A stretch of DNA of 64,000 bases from Haliotis asinina (Eukaryota > Mollusca > Gastropoda > Lepetellida > Haliotidae), in NCBI RefSeq assembly GCF_037392515.1, contig NC_090287.1, positions 9,407,501 to 9,471,500 of the forward strand, in the 5' to 3' direction. Within the stretch, counting starts at the first letter, position 1; every line of letters begins with the position of its first letter. Shown here piece by piece: positions 27,716 to 40,410 of this stretch. The translations under genes and the position numbers were made by a program. The notes under the pieces are model-generated. The model did no database searches. It was given only the letters and a program-made list of their open reading frames with translations, and was not told where the DNA came from.

Positions 27716-30700
27716 GAAATGTCATGTAACTGTCAGATGATTTGTCCTTTCAGATATGCAGGGACCTGGTGGATATGTCATCTTCTCATGACCCTTGCTT
27801 TACTTGTAACTAAATATGATTTGGGAGCCTGTCAACTGCAGGGCCAGCAAACCATATACCATTGGTGTTTTTTAATCATAATCCATAATGCTGAGAACAA
27901 TTGCAATACATTTGGCTGCTGCTCGAAGCTTTTGAACTCATATGCATTAGAATATTTGGGACGTACAAATCTGGTTAGTGTAACATGACTACTGGAAAAG
28001 GGATCGTTTTGAGCCTGAAAAACTGCCAAAGACCCCACAAATGATCTGTTTCTGATCTTCAGTCTTCCTTATTATGTAACATAACTTATAGTGGAACTAC
28101 TCTTTCTTAGTTAAGTGACCCGTGAAGGTCACGGGGTAGAATAGGTCTTCAGCAACCCATGCTTGCCATAAGAGGTGACTGTGCTTGTCGTAAGAGGCGA
28201 GTAACGGAATCGGGTGGTCAGCCTCACTGACTTGGTTGACACATGTCATCAGTTCCCAATTGTGCAGATCGATGCCCATGTCACTCACTCACTCACTCTT
28301 AATTAAGTCCAGATTCTGAGACCTTTGGGTTGAGTCTCATCCGGGATTCGTACCCACACCCTCAGTGCCAGCCACCTAATTGCCAGCCCACAAAGCCTGC
28401 CGCCTATTCCACTCAGCCACTGTGACTTCCACCAAAATGTGCTGATTATGTCTTTATTCAATGTTCATAAACATAACAAGGAAGAAAAACTGTCACCATC
28501 TTGTTTCACTTTTCTGAAGTGTTTCAGTTCCTGTCCCTTGGTTTCCTTGGCACATCACGATGCTTATCTCATCATCATTAACCTTGTGCCCCGAACAGGA
28601 AACAAGTCAACATTTGGTTATGAATAAATACATGATATCTCTTGCAGTTGACACATCTTGTGTACTGTAAATGCTGCCAGTAGCACCATGTGTCATAATG
28701 AAATTCAAACTTTGGAGAAATAACCACTCAATTCCAAGCAAACACAATCCGGGTGATAAAGGGTGATTAAAGCCTGCCCCTTTTCCAGGGGAGACACCAG
28801 CAAACAGAATGCTTTGACAAATATGTGAAATATTCACTGGCCTGTATCATAGCCTATGGTTAGTAAAACTCCAGTCAGGCCAGTAAATCTCCAGTCACTG
28901 GTCCAACTGTCTAGTGAAACGTCAAGGGGTCATTTTGTAAATATATCTCTCTTTCCAACTTGTTAAGATATGTTCTTTTAACTCTTGCAAGATTATGACT
29001 TGATAAAATTATTCATCATATTAGCAGCTTATTAATGAAACCTGCATCAATGTCTACATTCAAATTTCAGGGTTATGAATGAACTTACAGGCATAGATAG
29101 CCCAACTGGCTAGCAAAATTTGGAAACAGTTTCGTTTTCTGGTTTCGACTGTGGGTTTGTTGTGGTCTGTTTTGCTGTGGTTCTACTGAAATGTTGCAAT
29201 CCTGTTTTCATGTTCTGCATGAGTCAATGTCACCGATGACACAAATCCATGGGGCAACTTGTTCCAGGCATTTGTCAAGATTAAATTCTGTGTAATGGAA
29301 GTCGGTTGATCATCAAGTTGGGAACAACTTCTTTAAAACTATGTAGATTTTTGCTTCTTTTATTCTTCCTGCATGTTTTATAACAGGCATAAATCTGCTA
29401 TATATTTAAACTAAGTAAAGAAAAGCCAAAATTGCAAAAAAATTTGTCACTGAGAAAGAAAGAAGCTGTCTATATTATCTGCTTCCCACTAACAAAAGAA
29501 TTGAAGGTATTTTGCTCGAATCTTTTCATCAGACATTTTGTTATTTTGGTTTTGTTTACAAAATAGTTTACAATCACACTTGTCTGTGAAGTTTCTTTAC
29601 CAGTAAGTCAGCTATGTCAAACTGACACAGTGGTTTTTATGTATTAATGTGGAAGTTTATCTTCTGATAGGTTTTGTGTGCTCAGTGTGCCACTCAAACT
29701 CTCATGTATCATAGAGGTCTAGGGACATATTTTACGCCTGTTTGAATCAGTAGAGAGGAGGCTGTCTGACTAAACTTTAAACTGTCTGAACATTCAGCAG
29801 TATCATGGTAGTGTAGCCACGTACAATGAAATAATTCCAGTTTTACAACAGTTGGTTATTGCTCCGTCCATGTGGAAGGCCTACCTCTACAGTCTCCTTG
29901 TATACCTTTGTAGATATTGTGTTGTTTATTGACTGTCACTGACCTCATGTGGCAATATACAATGCACACATTATGTTGAGACTCGGTAGCTTATGTTAGA
30001 GCAAAATGGTTTCTTGTTTTACTGTCAAGCTTTACATAATGGATGTTTTTATATTATTGCCTGAAACTATAAGCAGGTTCATGATTCATGTCACTTGTTT
30101 CAGCCATGTGGAGGATGATTTGTTTATGATTTAAAGTGTTTAGCTTGTTCCAACTCTATAAACATAATCAAAGTAAATTTGATTTTAGTTTATTTTAACT
30201 ATTATTTTATTTTATTTTATTGAAAATCAAGTTACTGATTATTGATAATAAGGCTGCAACTAAATCCATGTGGGTTTTTATTTTTTTGACCTTCAGAGTT
30301 GAATGAATCATCCTGACTATTGTGCCTGAACATTTTCACAGCTTTCAGATGGTGGCCATATTTTAACTGTCATTTTTGGCACCTGTCAGACATTTCTGCT
30401 CCATTGCGAAAAGTGATATGCAGCATGTCATGCGTTTACTTATTACCTATTTGGGCATATTTGGTTTTGTTTAATCAGTTTTAACAACCTTTTTCTTATG
30501 TTGCTGTATTTTCTACATCTCATCATAAACAGAAGCTCCTCTGAAGCTGAAAGTTAAATGCTTTAACAAAATTAGCTATAGTGTCTAAACATTGCTGAGA
30601 GGCTTTCAGTCACTGTACGAATGAAATAATGCCAATGTAAAATTTGAACTTACTAATGAGATTTTGATTTTCCTGAATCAGGTAAGCGAGTCATGTTGCG

Positions 30701-31500
30701 CTAGTGTTTTTTAAAAGGGTTTAGTAAGTGTGACCTCATTTAACCTTACCATTATGTTCTACGATCATCTGTTATACCCCTATCAGGATCCCAGGTCAGA
30801 ATGTCTTCAGCAGCCTATGCTAATACAGGTGGCTAAATAAATTTCATTATGAGACTTTTTGACATGTTTAAACATTGTACTCAATAGTATATGTTTTTTT
30901 TTTCATTTTTGTTCACAATATCTATCACTGGATTGTTTGACCCAGACTTGATTGTATATAGGCCATCGTCATATGCTTTAGCATTGATGAGGGCGGCTCA
31001 CAATGAACAAAGTGAACTGGTAGCTACACAGTAGCAGCTCTGATGATGGTTCCATTAGTAACCCAGCTTCGAAAAGAATTTGCAATCCTTTTTTACCATC
31101 AGCTTTCTTTAGTTCCACTGTTTCTGGTGCTAGCTTGTGTTAATGTCAATGTCGTGTGAATGCTAATGTCAATGTCAAGTGAGTGTCTGTTTGACATTTT
31201 AACACCAGAATGTAGGAAGTAAGTGTATTTGATTAAAGGTTTGCAAGTGCAGTGACACTTTATGTGGCTGTGTGTGCTGTGACTCATACCAAGGAGTATA
31301 TACTACTGAAAACACCAGCTCAGCAGGAAAGTCTCGGGTCCAATGTTTCTTGACCAGCGTCATGGAAACTTCTTCCTCTCAAAAACTTAAAAGTGCTGCA
31401 TCTGATGCAACTTTGATACAGATGAAGCCTGGGGATCGAAGTAGTGCTGGATCATCAGTAAGCAGTGGATACTTCAGATTTATCTGACATGTCCAGAATG
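27716..31500 (+). other. XRCC3 large intron, middle part
   Basis: Intronic DNA with an abalone-type repeat at 28118-28298 and an AT-rich stretch near 30190-30240. No gene and no other clear element seen. Confidence 0.55.
28118..28298 (-). repeat. Abalone-type interspersed repeat (family A)
   Basis: Well-kept reverse copy, from GTGAAGGTCACGGGGTAGAA through TTGACACATGTCATC to a (CACT)n-like CACTCACTCACTCACTC end. Confidence 0.75.
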
Positions 31501-31504
31501 AATG

Positions 31505-31800
31505 AAAATCCTGCCATTATGACCTTATTTTCAAGGTCACCAAAATACTTTGTCCACTTTTCAAATTCTTGTTAAAGCGATATCTCATGAAGTATTGTAC
31601 TCAATGTCTTCAAATTTGGTCACTGGTGGATCACACAGACACCAGTCAGTTTTGGTTACCTTTAGTTCATTTTCAAGGTCACCACGACACTTTGGCCACT
31701 GTTCAGATTCTTGTTAACGTGATATCTCATGAACTATTGTACCCAATATCTTTAAATTTGGTGACAACCTACATTGGGGGATTATGCAGACACCAGTCAC
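31505..31800 (+). repeat. Two ~155-bp tandem copies
   Basis: Both contain TTTTCAAGGTCACC, ATATCTCATGAA and CAGACACCAGTCA blocks in the same order (31530 and 31670 onward). Possibly another pearl-like core. Confidence 0.6.
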
Positions 31801-31880
31801 TTGCTTGATAACGGTGTTAATACCAGCACCGAAACGTCGCACCCAATGCAATAAAGAAGTTGACTATCTATAGAACTTGG
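31800..31880 (+). repeat. Dispersed element with hammerhead-like core
   Basis: TTGATAACGGTGTTAATACC then CAGCACCGAAACGTCG, followed by AATAAAGAAGTTGACTATC. A shorter, more decayed copy is at 40166-40230. CGGTG/CACCG can pair as a stem II before GAAAC, as in hammerhead motifs of Penelope-type retroelements, but two core bases differ from the consensus. Confidence 0.4.
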
Positions 31881-31965
31881 TTTTCCCTCAGTCTCTATAG
31901 AAGATGACTTATTGTTATTCCCAATGCATTTTAAGGGGATATTAAAATGCATTTCGTCAGTCCAT

Positions 31966-32270
31966 CCGTCTGTGCATACATGCACATTTGTCTTTTCCTG
32001 AGCAGAACTTGCAAACTGTTCAGCATTTCTTTACCAAACTTGGCACATAGATAGGTCTGGTGATGAACTGGTGCCTTTTGGTAGTTTTGGATTTGTAAAT
32101 GAAATAAGTTTGGTTTTGACTAAATTTGGTGGTAGCGCTCCTTCCAGGAGCAGAACTTTAAAACCTTTAAGTACTCTCCTTCCACTTTGCCATCGACACA
32201 CCAAAGCATTTAACATCATCGTAACTAGTAGACATATTGATAAGAATATTTTGCCATTGCAAGGGGTATA
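31966..32270 (+). repeat. Pearl-like repeat, second copy
   Basis: Shares CGTCTGTGCATACATGCAC, CACATAGATAGG and AACTAGTAGACATATT with 24953-27060, but has only about one and a half core units. Confidence 0.6.
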
Positions 32271-32439
32271 TTAATGTCTTTGCCTTCTTGTTAATATAAT
32301 CTTGAAGGCAATTGTAAATCCCTCTCACCTTCTTCCCAGAGCACTGTTTGTTATGTAATGCTGCAGTCAGCAAATATTCCAGCTTCGTGTTGTGGGTACA
32401 AATATAGCCCAGCTTGAACCAGACAGACGAGTCACTGAC

Positions 32440-32580
32440 ACAAAGAGCATTGATCTGAGCATCAGTTTACAAGAATCAACCACGTCAGCAAGCCTGACCA
32501 CCCAATCTTATTACTGGCCACTTACAATAATCATGTGTTCAGGATGACCAATTCAAACACAGACTTCCACAGGTGCCTGT
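32440..32580 (+). repeat. Abalone-type interspersed repeat (family A), fragment
   Basis: AGCATTGATCTGAGCATC then CGTCAGCAAGCCTGACCACC, as in the middle of the repeat at 39655. Confidence 0.5.
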
Positions 32581-33151
32581 TTACAGCATATTGTTGATAT
32601 TTCCAAGTATTGAAGAACTGATATTTTATTGAATTGACATAACCCAAGGGCTAAGTAGCATCTGATGATCCATTCTACGTACCCATTTGCATGGTATATT
32701 TTCATACCACTTTTCAGAAATGGAACTATTAAATTTCTTTTATCTTTGCAATAACAAACTGAGTGCGCACTGTCTATTGCAAAAAAAGTATGTTTCTTCG
32801 CTGGAAATTATTCTAGGTGGTGATGTTTCTATTTGTGAACACTAAACACCAGGGTTTAAGATGTGGAAACAACAGTAACATTAGATTGTCTCTTGAGAAG
32901 ATCTTAATGTCGCCACCTTTTTCCTGAGTCAGTCAGGAAATGTCATCAGTCATCTAGGCAAAATGACGACTGGCAAGTGTAGCATTTGCTGAGATCCATG
33001 GCAGTTAATGGCTCTTGTTTGATCATGTGCCTGAACATCAGACCTCCTAGTACTGGATGAGTTTCCTGCACAACCAGTGAGTGCTCATCATAGTCCTTCA
33101 TTAGCCATCCTTCTGTTAGTAACAACCTAAAAACTATTATCTAAAACTACT

Positions 33152-33260
33152 GGGCCTAGATTTTCGAAGCTCTCATAGCACTAAGATAGTTGTAAGTGCC
33201 ATACACTAACATTCAGTTACGACCATCTTAGCACTAAGAGAACTTAGAAAATCTAGGCTC
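33152..33260. repeat. 109-bp foldback element, second copy
   Basis: The left end GGGCCTAGATTTTCGAAG pairs with the right end that closes in CTAGGCTC. TTAGCACTAAGA-type inner arms face each other as in the copy at 21735-21843. Exactly the same length as that copy. Confidence 0.8.
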
Positions 33261-34604
33261 TGGACACTTTGCATTTCATTTCTCCTCAACAGGTTGCTCT
33301 TGTATCGTTTGCTACATTTAAATTACTAACATGACCTTTGAAGTTCCTGTTGACAGTTGAAAGAATATAATATAAAGAAGCAATCCACCTCCGTATCTCC
33401 TAGTGTGAGTACTGACGTTTCGCTGTCAGATCCTGTTCCCAAGTGAGTGAGTTTAGTTTCATGCCACACTCAGCAATATTCCAGTCTGTGAACAATATAA
33501 GTAATGACATCGTGTCGAGGGAAATACAGGGTTTTATCAGTCGCGAGTAAGGGACTTTCGAGGACCAATTCTAACTCAGATCTTCACAGGTCCCAGTGTT
33601 CCTGGCTCGGTCTGGCCAAGGCTAATATAGCCACAGTAATATGACCTAGATGAAATCATTAAAATAAACATGCCTCCAAATGTATTAGGTGCCAGTCTTT
33701 TGTTAGATAGCACGCAATAAAGGTGCAAGACCATAATCTTTTATGCAGAAAAAATTTGCAAAGCAAGGTCATTTCCTTTGAATACATACCAAAGTATTCT
33801 AGACATGAGGATGACATGGCTGCAGGGTAATTTATCTTTTAAAGGATAATTGATACATTGTACAGTGGTTGCTATGAGACACCATAATAATATGATGGAA
33901 TTTCTAGTTTTTTAATATAGGACATTTATTTTCATAAGTGTTTGTGTTTATCCTCCCAAGAACATTTCATATTTGTATTAGGGATGGTTCAGTGGTATAA
34001 ATCTGTTGTATCAGTTTTTCAGTTTTCAGTTTTTCAGTTGTATCAGTTTGCACCTGTGAACGTTTTGGTTACAATTGTCTTCAGTAACTCAAGCTTGTCA
34101 TAAGAGGCATAACAGAACTGGTTAGTTGGTAGTCAGCCTCACTTGCTTGGCTGTCACATATCACTCTAGAGGTTATAGGATATTTCTATAGTGTACATAT
34201 CCACACACTAGTGCATGCTTAATGCTGGTATTTTTTCCTTTGATCACTGGATGTCAATCTCAACAGCACATCGTAATATCAGTCTCAACTCCCCTGTGGA
34301 GTATACAAATGTTGCAGCCACTTGTTACACTGAGCGACTGTGGCGCTTCTCATCCCATACACATTGTTTTACCCGCAACTAGGTGTTTTCATGTAGTCAT
34401 CTGGTCATATACCAACAGATTTGTGGGTTCTTTTAAGTGTGAAGAGTTGTGTACTGTACACTAGGGGTTGTGACAACAATGAAAGAGTTTGCACACAAGG
34501 CTCACTCCAAGATTTCAGGTGGACTCGATCACGACACCTCAATCTTGCTGGATCACTAGCCTAGCGCTTTAGTCAGCTCACCCACTGTGCCCCCCATATC
34601 AGTG

Positions 34605-34690
34605 TATGCAGTTTATCATTGGATTATCTGGTCGAGACTTGATTATTTACAGACCGCCACCATATAACTGGATATTGCTAAGTGTGGTGA
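34605..34690 (-). repeat. Abalone-type repeat fragment (family A)
   Basis: ATTGGATTATCTGGTCGAGA and TTTACAGACCGCCACCATAT blocks, then GGATATTGCTAAGTG. Confidence 0.5.
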
Positions 34691-36659
34691 GCTCCATCAT
34701 CAATTGTGTGATCATTGGTGTGTAACCCAGATTCAAACTCCTTGTGAGTTAAGTTTAATCGACACCATACCTGTGCACCTAAGTGGTAAACATCTGCATC
34801 TTTTCAGGCTTTTCTCTCACATTTCACTGACACTGCATGACTTGACTGAAGGAGATTAGCAAAGTGTTAAATGCACCTCATTTATGGTCATTACATATGA
34901 CATATTTTTAAACTCGGGTCATACTGCTGTAATTCACAATAGAAGGTCATGTCAGAATGTATTTACACAAGGCCCCAGATCAATAGAACTATTGCACATA
35001 TACCCATTACCGGGGAATGTAACCTGTGCTGCTACACACCATGGTAGACATCACGTTGCTGTTACAAAAGACACTTCTACTTCCTACAACATAAATCTCC
35101 TCACATTGTTCAACAAAACCTGCAAAACCCAACTCTACTGCCAAGTCCATGATTGAACTCCTTTACATGACAGAGAGAGCACTTCCTGTGTGAATGTTTG
35201 GCTGTCGCTGAAGCAGGACAAATGATTCAGGTTTTGAAAAATTGAAAGTTATCCTGAAAATGTATTAAAAAATATTACTTACGTTGTGCCTGTCATTATT
35301 GTTCTACTTGCGCAAATGATAAATGCTCAGTACTCTCGTTAGTCAAGTAACACATCTTGGCTGAACCTTTGAAATGTTTCTTACTGTTGAAGTGTCATGG
35401 ATTTAAAAATGGAGAATTCTGATATTGATAATGTCTGATTACTTCCACTAAAACACTACAGCATTTATCAGGGCTTTGATGTTGATATTTTCATACTTTG
35501 CTGTATGTCATCATGAGTGTAACTGTTGCCAGTTAGGTAGTCAACTCCAACAGTGTAGAGCAAGATGACACTTGACATGGGGAGGGCTGCACCACTGCAT
35601 GGAGTTAACACTGGGTCGCAGTGTGAATGAGTCACCAGCAGACGGACAGGCTGGATCATGTGTGCCCCCTGTGAATAGTATCTGCTGCAGTATATCAACA
35701 TGAGGCTAATGTAATAAACGTATCTGGTGTTCGGTGTGACCAGGGAGCGGAAGGCTGCCATGTCAATATATCAGAAGCCCATTATTTTGTTAGATGTGGA
35801 TGTTGTATCCCAATCAAGATCTGAAGAGTATCTGGTTAATCCTAATTTCTATTGATGATGATGATTGATTTGTTTGTGAAGATTTGTTTCTTGCTTTTTA
35901 TAAACAACTTGCCAGTGGGACTCATTGACAACGAATCTGCCAGCAGGGTGAGTGAGTTTGGTTTTACCCTGCTTTTTGGCAGTATTCTTGCAATAACACA
36001 CCAGAAATTGGCTTCATTCAATGTCCCTGGGAAATTGAACTGGGTCTTCACCAACAACTGATAGATCTCCAGTTCTGTCTGTGGCAGACGTATTAGCAAA
36101 CTACAGATATTTTCCCTCAAAGGCTTACTGAGAATTTTGTTTTCATGAAACAAGCTGGAATATCTGTCAGGCAAGATTTCTTAAAAGCATTCACAGTTTA
36201 TTAAATGACTGATTTTTCTGCTTGCTTATTCTGATCCTAGTATATTTTCAAATCTAATATCATATTTACATACATCTAAGTATCTCAAATAGAAACATTT
36301 AAGATAAGAAAAAAGTGTTTGGGGGTTATTTTAGTCCCTTCAACTGATTTTTTTCTTATCACTGACAACAGATTTGGCTCTTAGAAACAAAAGGCTATTT
36401 TTGAGATGCTTTAGTTCCGCATTTGTGGAATTGTAGGGTCATTGAGCTGAAGATCAAATTTAAAAATACATGGAGATGGATGTTACTAACTCAGAACATG
36501 GTGAGGAAGTGCATCTTGTATTGATGGAGTGCTCTCATGGTGCATCACAGTTCCAATGTGACGCCAACTTGAAACAAAATTAACACCTTCCTGCTGTTCT
36601 CATGATGACTTAGATTCAGTAGAGCGGATACAAGAATGTGATGTCTTAGCTACCACACA

Positions 36660-36845
36660 TGGAGGGGTTCAGATAGCCCAGTTGTCTCAGGGTACAGTCA
36701 CAGTGAACTGCTGAGAGTCCCATCCCTTACGTTGTCTTTCATTTTGAGCCTTCGTGGAATTTACTAAAGTGTGCTCTTATGTCTGCACTATCAAGATTTG
36801 GCTGAAATATTGCTGATATAACGTTAAATATCACTCACTCATGCC
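36660..36845 (+). repeat. SINE-like fragment (family B), decayed
   Basis: GGCTGAAATATTGCTGATA and a TCACTCACTC tail are recognisable; the tRNA-like head is poorly kept. Confidence 0.4.
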
Positions 36846-36992
36846 TGCACATTTTACTGACATGCCAGGACATACGGTCTGGTGTAAACCATTCACTCAA
36901 TATTCTTCTATATGCAGAATTGTTGATTGGTTTATTTGCAGGATTCCATAGTGCTTGCAGAACTACATACTCCTTCTTTCTCCACCACCATC

Positions 36993-37140
36993 TAGCCCAG
37001 GGGTTAAAGCATTAATCTAGTGGTTAAAGGTTTCACTTGACACACTAAAGACCTGGGTTCGATTCCCACATGGGTATAATGTGTGAAGCCCATTTCTGGT
37101 GTCCTCCTCTGTGATAAGGCTGGAGTACTAGCACTTACTA
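36993..37140 (+). repeat. tRNA-derived SINE (family B)
   Basis: TAGCCCAGGGGTTAAAGC head (with a duplicated TAGTGGTTAAAGG), B box GGGTTCGATTCCC at about 37055, then ATGTGTGAAGCCCATTTCTG. Confidence 0.7.
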
Positions 37141-37149
37141 CCTCACCTC

Positions 37150-37192
37150 ACCGCAGCGCAACGCAGCGCAGCGCAACGCAACGCAACCGCAA
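37150..37192. repeat. (CGCAA)n simple repeat
   Basis: Short run of CGCAACGCAACGCAGCGCAG-type units, directly after the SINE. Confidence 0.7.
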
Positions 37193-37969
37193 CCTCCCAA
37201 TGACAGGCTGGTGGTACCACAGCAATATTTTGTAACAATATACCGTCAAATAAGCTCAGGCACAAGTAACCAGCGGTAATTGGTCTGGTTTTCAGATCAA
37301 TGATTGACTCTAAGATAGACAGGCTAATCACACCATGATGCTAATAAATACAATAGGGAGGGGGATTAGAATGTATCTTGATCACATCAGGGACCTGTCT
37401 GGCAACACTGATTGGATTACAATGTAGTTTTGGCCTGAACTATGGAGGGGGTGGCAGAGCAGCATAGGATGCAGGTCAGTCATGACAGTGATGTCAATAT
37501 GAAGTATTGATAGATATAAATTTCTTCCTTTGCTATAATCGCAGGGGAGATTCACAGGAGATGAAGTTCCCAGTACCTAAGGTGTTTTTTTTCAAGGTTC
37601 AACTGGCAATTGGCTGATTACTATGTGCGATATGATTTATATAGTTTCTTTCCCACTTGGTTTCTGCCTCTTTGGGATTGAGGAGTTAAGGTCTCCAGTG
37701 CTATTTGTGTGTTTGCAGTGCCTAATGTGTTTCCAGTTTCCTGGTGTATATATCCGTTGTCAAGGTTTTGTAGCTGAAAGACATGTATTTCCCCAAAGTG
37801 TGTGTAACTGTGTCAGGCTGACTATTCATGGTTGTATATTGAGGAGATGATGGTGAAAGGTCTGTTTCTGATTTTGAAAATACTTACAAACACAATTATC
37901 ATTAGGTTTTTTTTACCAGTCCAATATTTAAGAATCAATGTTGTATGCTTGAACTTTCTTAAGGAGTCA

Positions 37970-38125
37970 AAGAGGTGGCACAGTCAATATGGCATTCATA
38001 CATCATGACCTTGGCAGTGTTTGATTCCCCTTATGGGTCAGTCTGGAGACATCAGCACCCAACACCCACCATCCCTGTTATATTGCTGAAAGCAGAATAA
38101 AATCCAACTCACTCACTCACTTCAA
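37970..38125 (+). repeat. tRNA-derived SINE (family B), degenerate
   Basis: GTTTGATTCCCCTTATGGG in B-box position and a TATTGCTGAAAGCAG...CACTCACTCAC tail. Confidence 0.6.
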
Positions 38126-39030
38126 GAAACAAAATGATTTAAAGACGATAAAAACATTATTGAGTCAGACTCTTACCCTATCTTATAACATTCTTCTTTA
38201 AGAATATGTTAGTGTGCATGTTTTGTATGAAAAACTGTTATAATTCAGTATCTTAAAATAACCCAACTGATTCACTGAGCAGTGGTTTTGCTATCCCAGT
38301 GGTATTGTTATGTACATATCTTATATCGCAAAGGTTGTTTAGATAAACTTGTTTGGCCACAACATACACACCCAAATGTTTAGGTACAAGGACATTGATT
38401 TTAGAGGCAGACATTTTCAGTACTTGGTTTAAGATAGCCTGAAATGATGTTTCCTTTTGATTTTCTGTATGCTGTTATCCCAAGGTTGGGTTATTTCATT
38501 TGGTCAGATAGTGAAAGAGGAATACAGTTGATTATCACTAAAGTCAAAATTATCACCAGACACATTTTGTTACAAGGCACTTTTTGATACTGGTTTTCCA
38601 AATGTCAGTCTTTTATTCTCAAAAGCTTACCACCGTCATGTCCTTGACAAAATCATCCTGCTTAATGTGAATTTCAAATGTGAAAGTGAGAAGTGGCTAA
38701 GAAACTGAAACACTTGAAGAAGTAATTTGAATAACTGTAGAAAGGACGTATTTAGTGAACATTGTCTGATCTGTGCTACATGTAGACATGGTTTTCTGAC
38801 ATACACTCAAAGATGAATCATGTGAATCAACATGCTGTTTGCTGAAAGTTCACTCCTCAAAAACATGCTTACCATGTGTGCCAGAGGATTCCAACATTTT
38901 CCTTGACATATCACATGTGACTTTTATATAATTTAACAAAGCGTGATCTACATAAAGCATTCAACGTTCTCTTTGTTAGTTTTGTGAGAGGATAGTTGTG
39001 TATGTTATAAAAGACTGTTGTTTGTCTCAG

Positions 39031-39182
39031 GTGCTGTGTATGTGTGCACTGAGGATGTGTTTCCGAACAAGAGGCTTCACCAGGTGATCCAGCACTTCAC
39101 GAGGAAGTGGTCTCCGCCACGACTGCAGCAGGATCTCACTAATCTGGGAGATAACATCTTCGTGGAGCATGTGGCTGAGCAT
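39031..39182 (+). CDS. XRCC3: XRCC3 exon between Walker A and Walker B
   Basis: A 152-bp exon after TTTGTCTCAG with donor GTAGGT at 39183. It reads GAVYVCTEDVFPNKRLHQVI, then a lysine/arginine-rich helix and LGDNIFVEHVAEH. VYVCTEDVFPNKRL is the typical XRCC3 version of the segment after the P-loop helix. It completes the split glycine and ends in phase 0, so it joins directly to the codon at 40411. Confidence 0.92.
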
Positions 39183-40410
39183 GTAGGTCAAGGCTTATCT
39201 GCCTCACTATCACATAAACAAGAGTTCTTAGCTGATTTTACCATCCTGCAATCTCTTGCAAAAACAAATCCAGAGCTTATGTTGTTAGGAAATCTTCGTT
39301 AGGTCTCATGATCATCCACAGTTCAGTGTTGGTCATTCCGTAAAGTTATATGAAACAAACTTGTGTGTATTCAAAATATAACATACATATTTGCATGTGA
39401 TAACACAGGAATATGAAATGTAAGTTAATGATGAGTTTCATACTGGCTGTCACTTAAACATGGGTGATTTTGATTAAACTTGGAATATAGTATGATCATG
39501 TTAAAAGTGATGAAGATCCGGATCATAACTGGTCATCCACAACCCGAAAAGAAAGAAGTGGGATTAGGTGGTCCAGTGCTTCCGCCAGGCAAGCGCCATT
39601 ACACCATTCACTCTAAAAAAATATGTAATGGTGTTTTATTTATTTTCCGATGCTAGAGTGAGTGAGTGAGTAAGTTTAGTTTTACGCCACACTCAGCAAT
39701 ATTCCAGCTATATGGCAGCGGTCTGTAAATAATCGAGTCTGGACCAGACAATCCAGTGATCAACAACATGAGCATTGATCTGCGCAATTGATAACCAATG
39801 ACATGTGTCAACCAAGTCACCGAGTTTGACCACCCGATCCCGTTAGTCGCCTCTTACGACAAGCACAGTCACCTTTTATGGCAAGCATGGGCTGCTGAAG
39901 GCCTATTCTACACCCGGGACCTTGCGTGCGTCTCTTCATAAAGATTTATTAGGCAGCGAAAAAATAAAGTTATCATGGGTACATTTTCCACAGCGTCAGG
40001 AGGGTTATTGTTAGCTTTTATTGGAAAATCAAGGTGGATCACTGCTTATTTTATTCCATGTAGCACAACTATTCATTGAAACTATACACTGAATCCTCAA
40101 CAATTTGAGTTGTGAAACTTGTTCATGTATTGGTATAGCAGAGTGTGCTGAAATGATAACATCACTTGCTTGATAACGGTGTTGGTAAATACTTGCACTT
40201 GCTGCAATATGAAGAAGTTGACTCTCCCGAGAACCTGGTGTTCCTTCATCTTTACACCTTCTCAAATGCCTCTCAAAGAACGTATGCTGGAAATATGAGA
40301 TATATGACAAATATTATTTATTCACAAAGAAAGTGGCTGACTTGCCTGATTAAAGAAGTTGCTCATCCATAAAGTCTTGTCCTTATCTGTATTGTTCCTG
40401 TGTGCACCAG
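39183..40410 (+). other. XRCC3 intron
   Basis: 1,228 bp, GT...AG. Contains a full abalone-type repeat (39655-39930) and the decayed hammerhead-like repeat at 40166-40230. Confidence 0.75.
39655..39930 (+). repeat. Abalone-type interspersed repeat (family A), best copy
   Basis: Starts with (GAGT)n and TTTAGTTTTACGCCACACTC, then AGCAATATTCCAGCTATATG, GTCTGTAAATAATCGAGTCT, CCAGTGATCAACAACATGAG, CGCCTCTTACGACAAGCACA and an end at ACCCGGGACCTTGCG. Copies at 22819, 28118, 42820, 54384, 54735 and 58040 follow the same order. I recognise it as typical of abalone genomes. Confidence 0.8.

Larger units (their letters stand above)
33261..39030 (+). other. XRCC3 large intron, last part
   Basis: Intronic DNA holding SINE copies near 36660-36845, 36993-37140 and 37970-38125, partial abalone-type repeats near 33440-33640 and 34605-34690, and a CGCAA simple repeat at 37150-37192. 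Open frames at 35468-35761 (minus) and elsewhere are unrecognised and lack splice context. Confidence 0.5.

Noticed and set aside
35468..35761. 97-residue minus frame that shares an 18-bp word (AGTGTGAATGAGTCACCA) with another minus frame at 42431-42673
   Set aside because: The shared word is short and read in different frames; no motif, splice context or family recognised.
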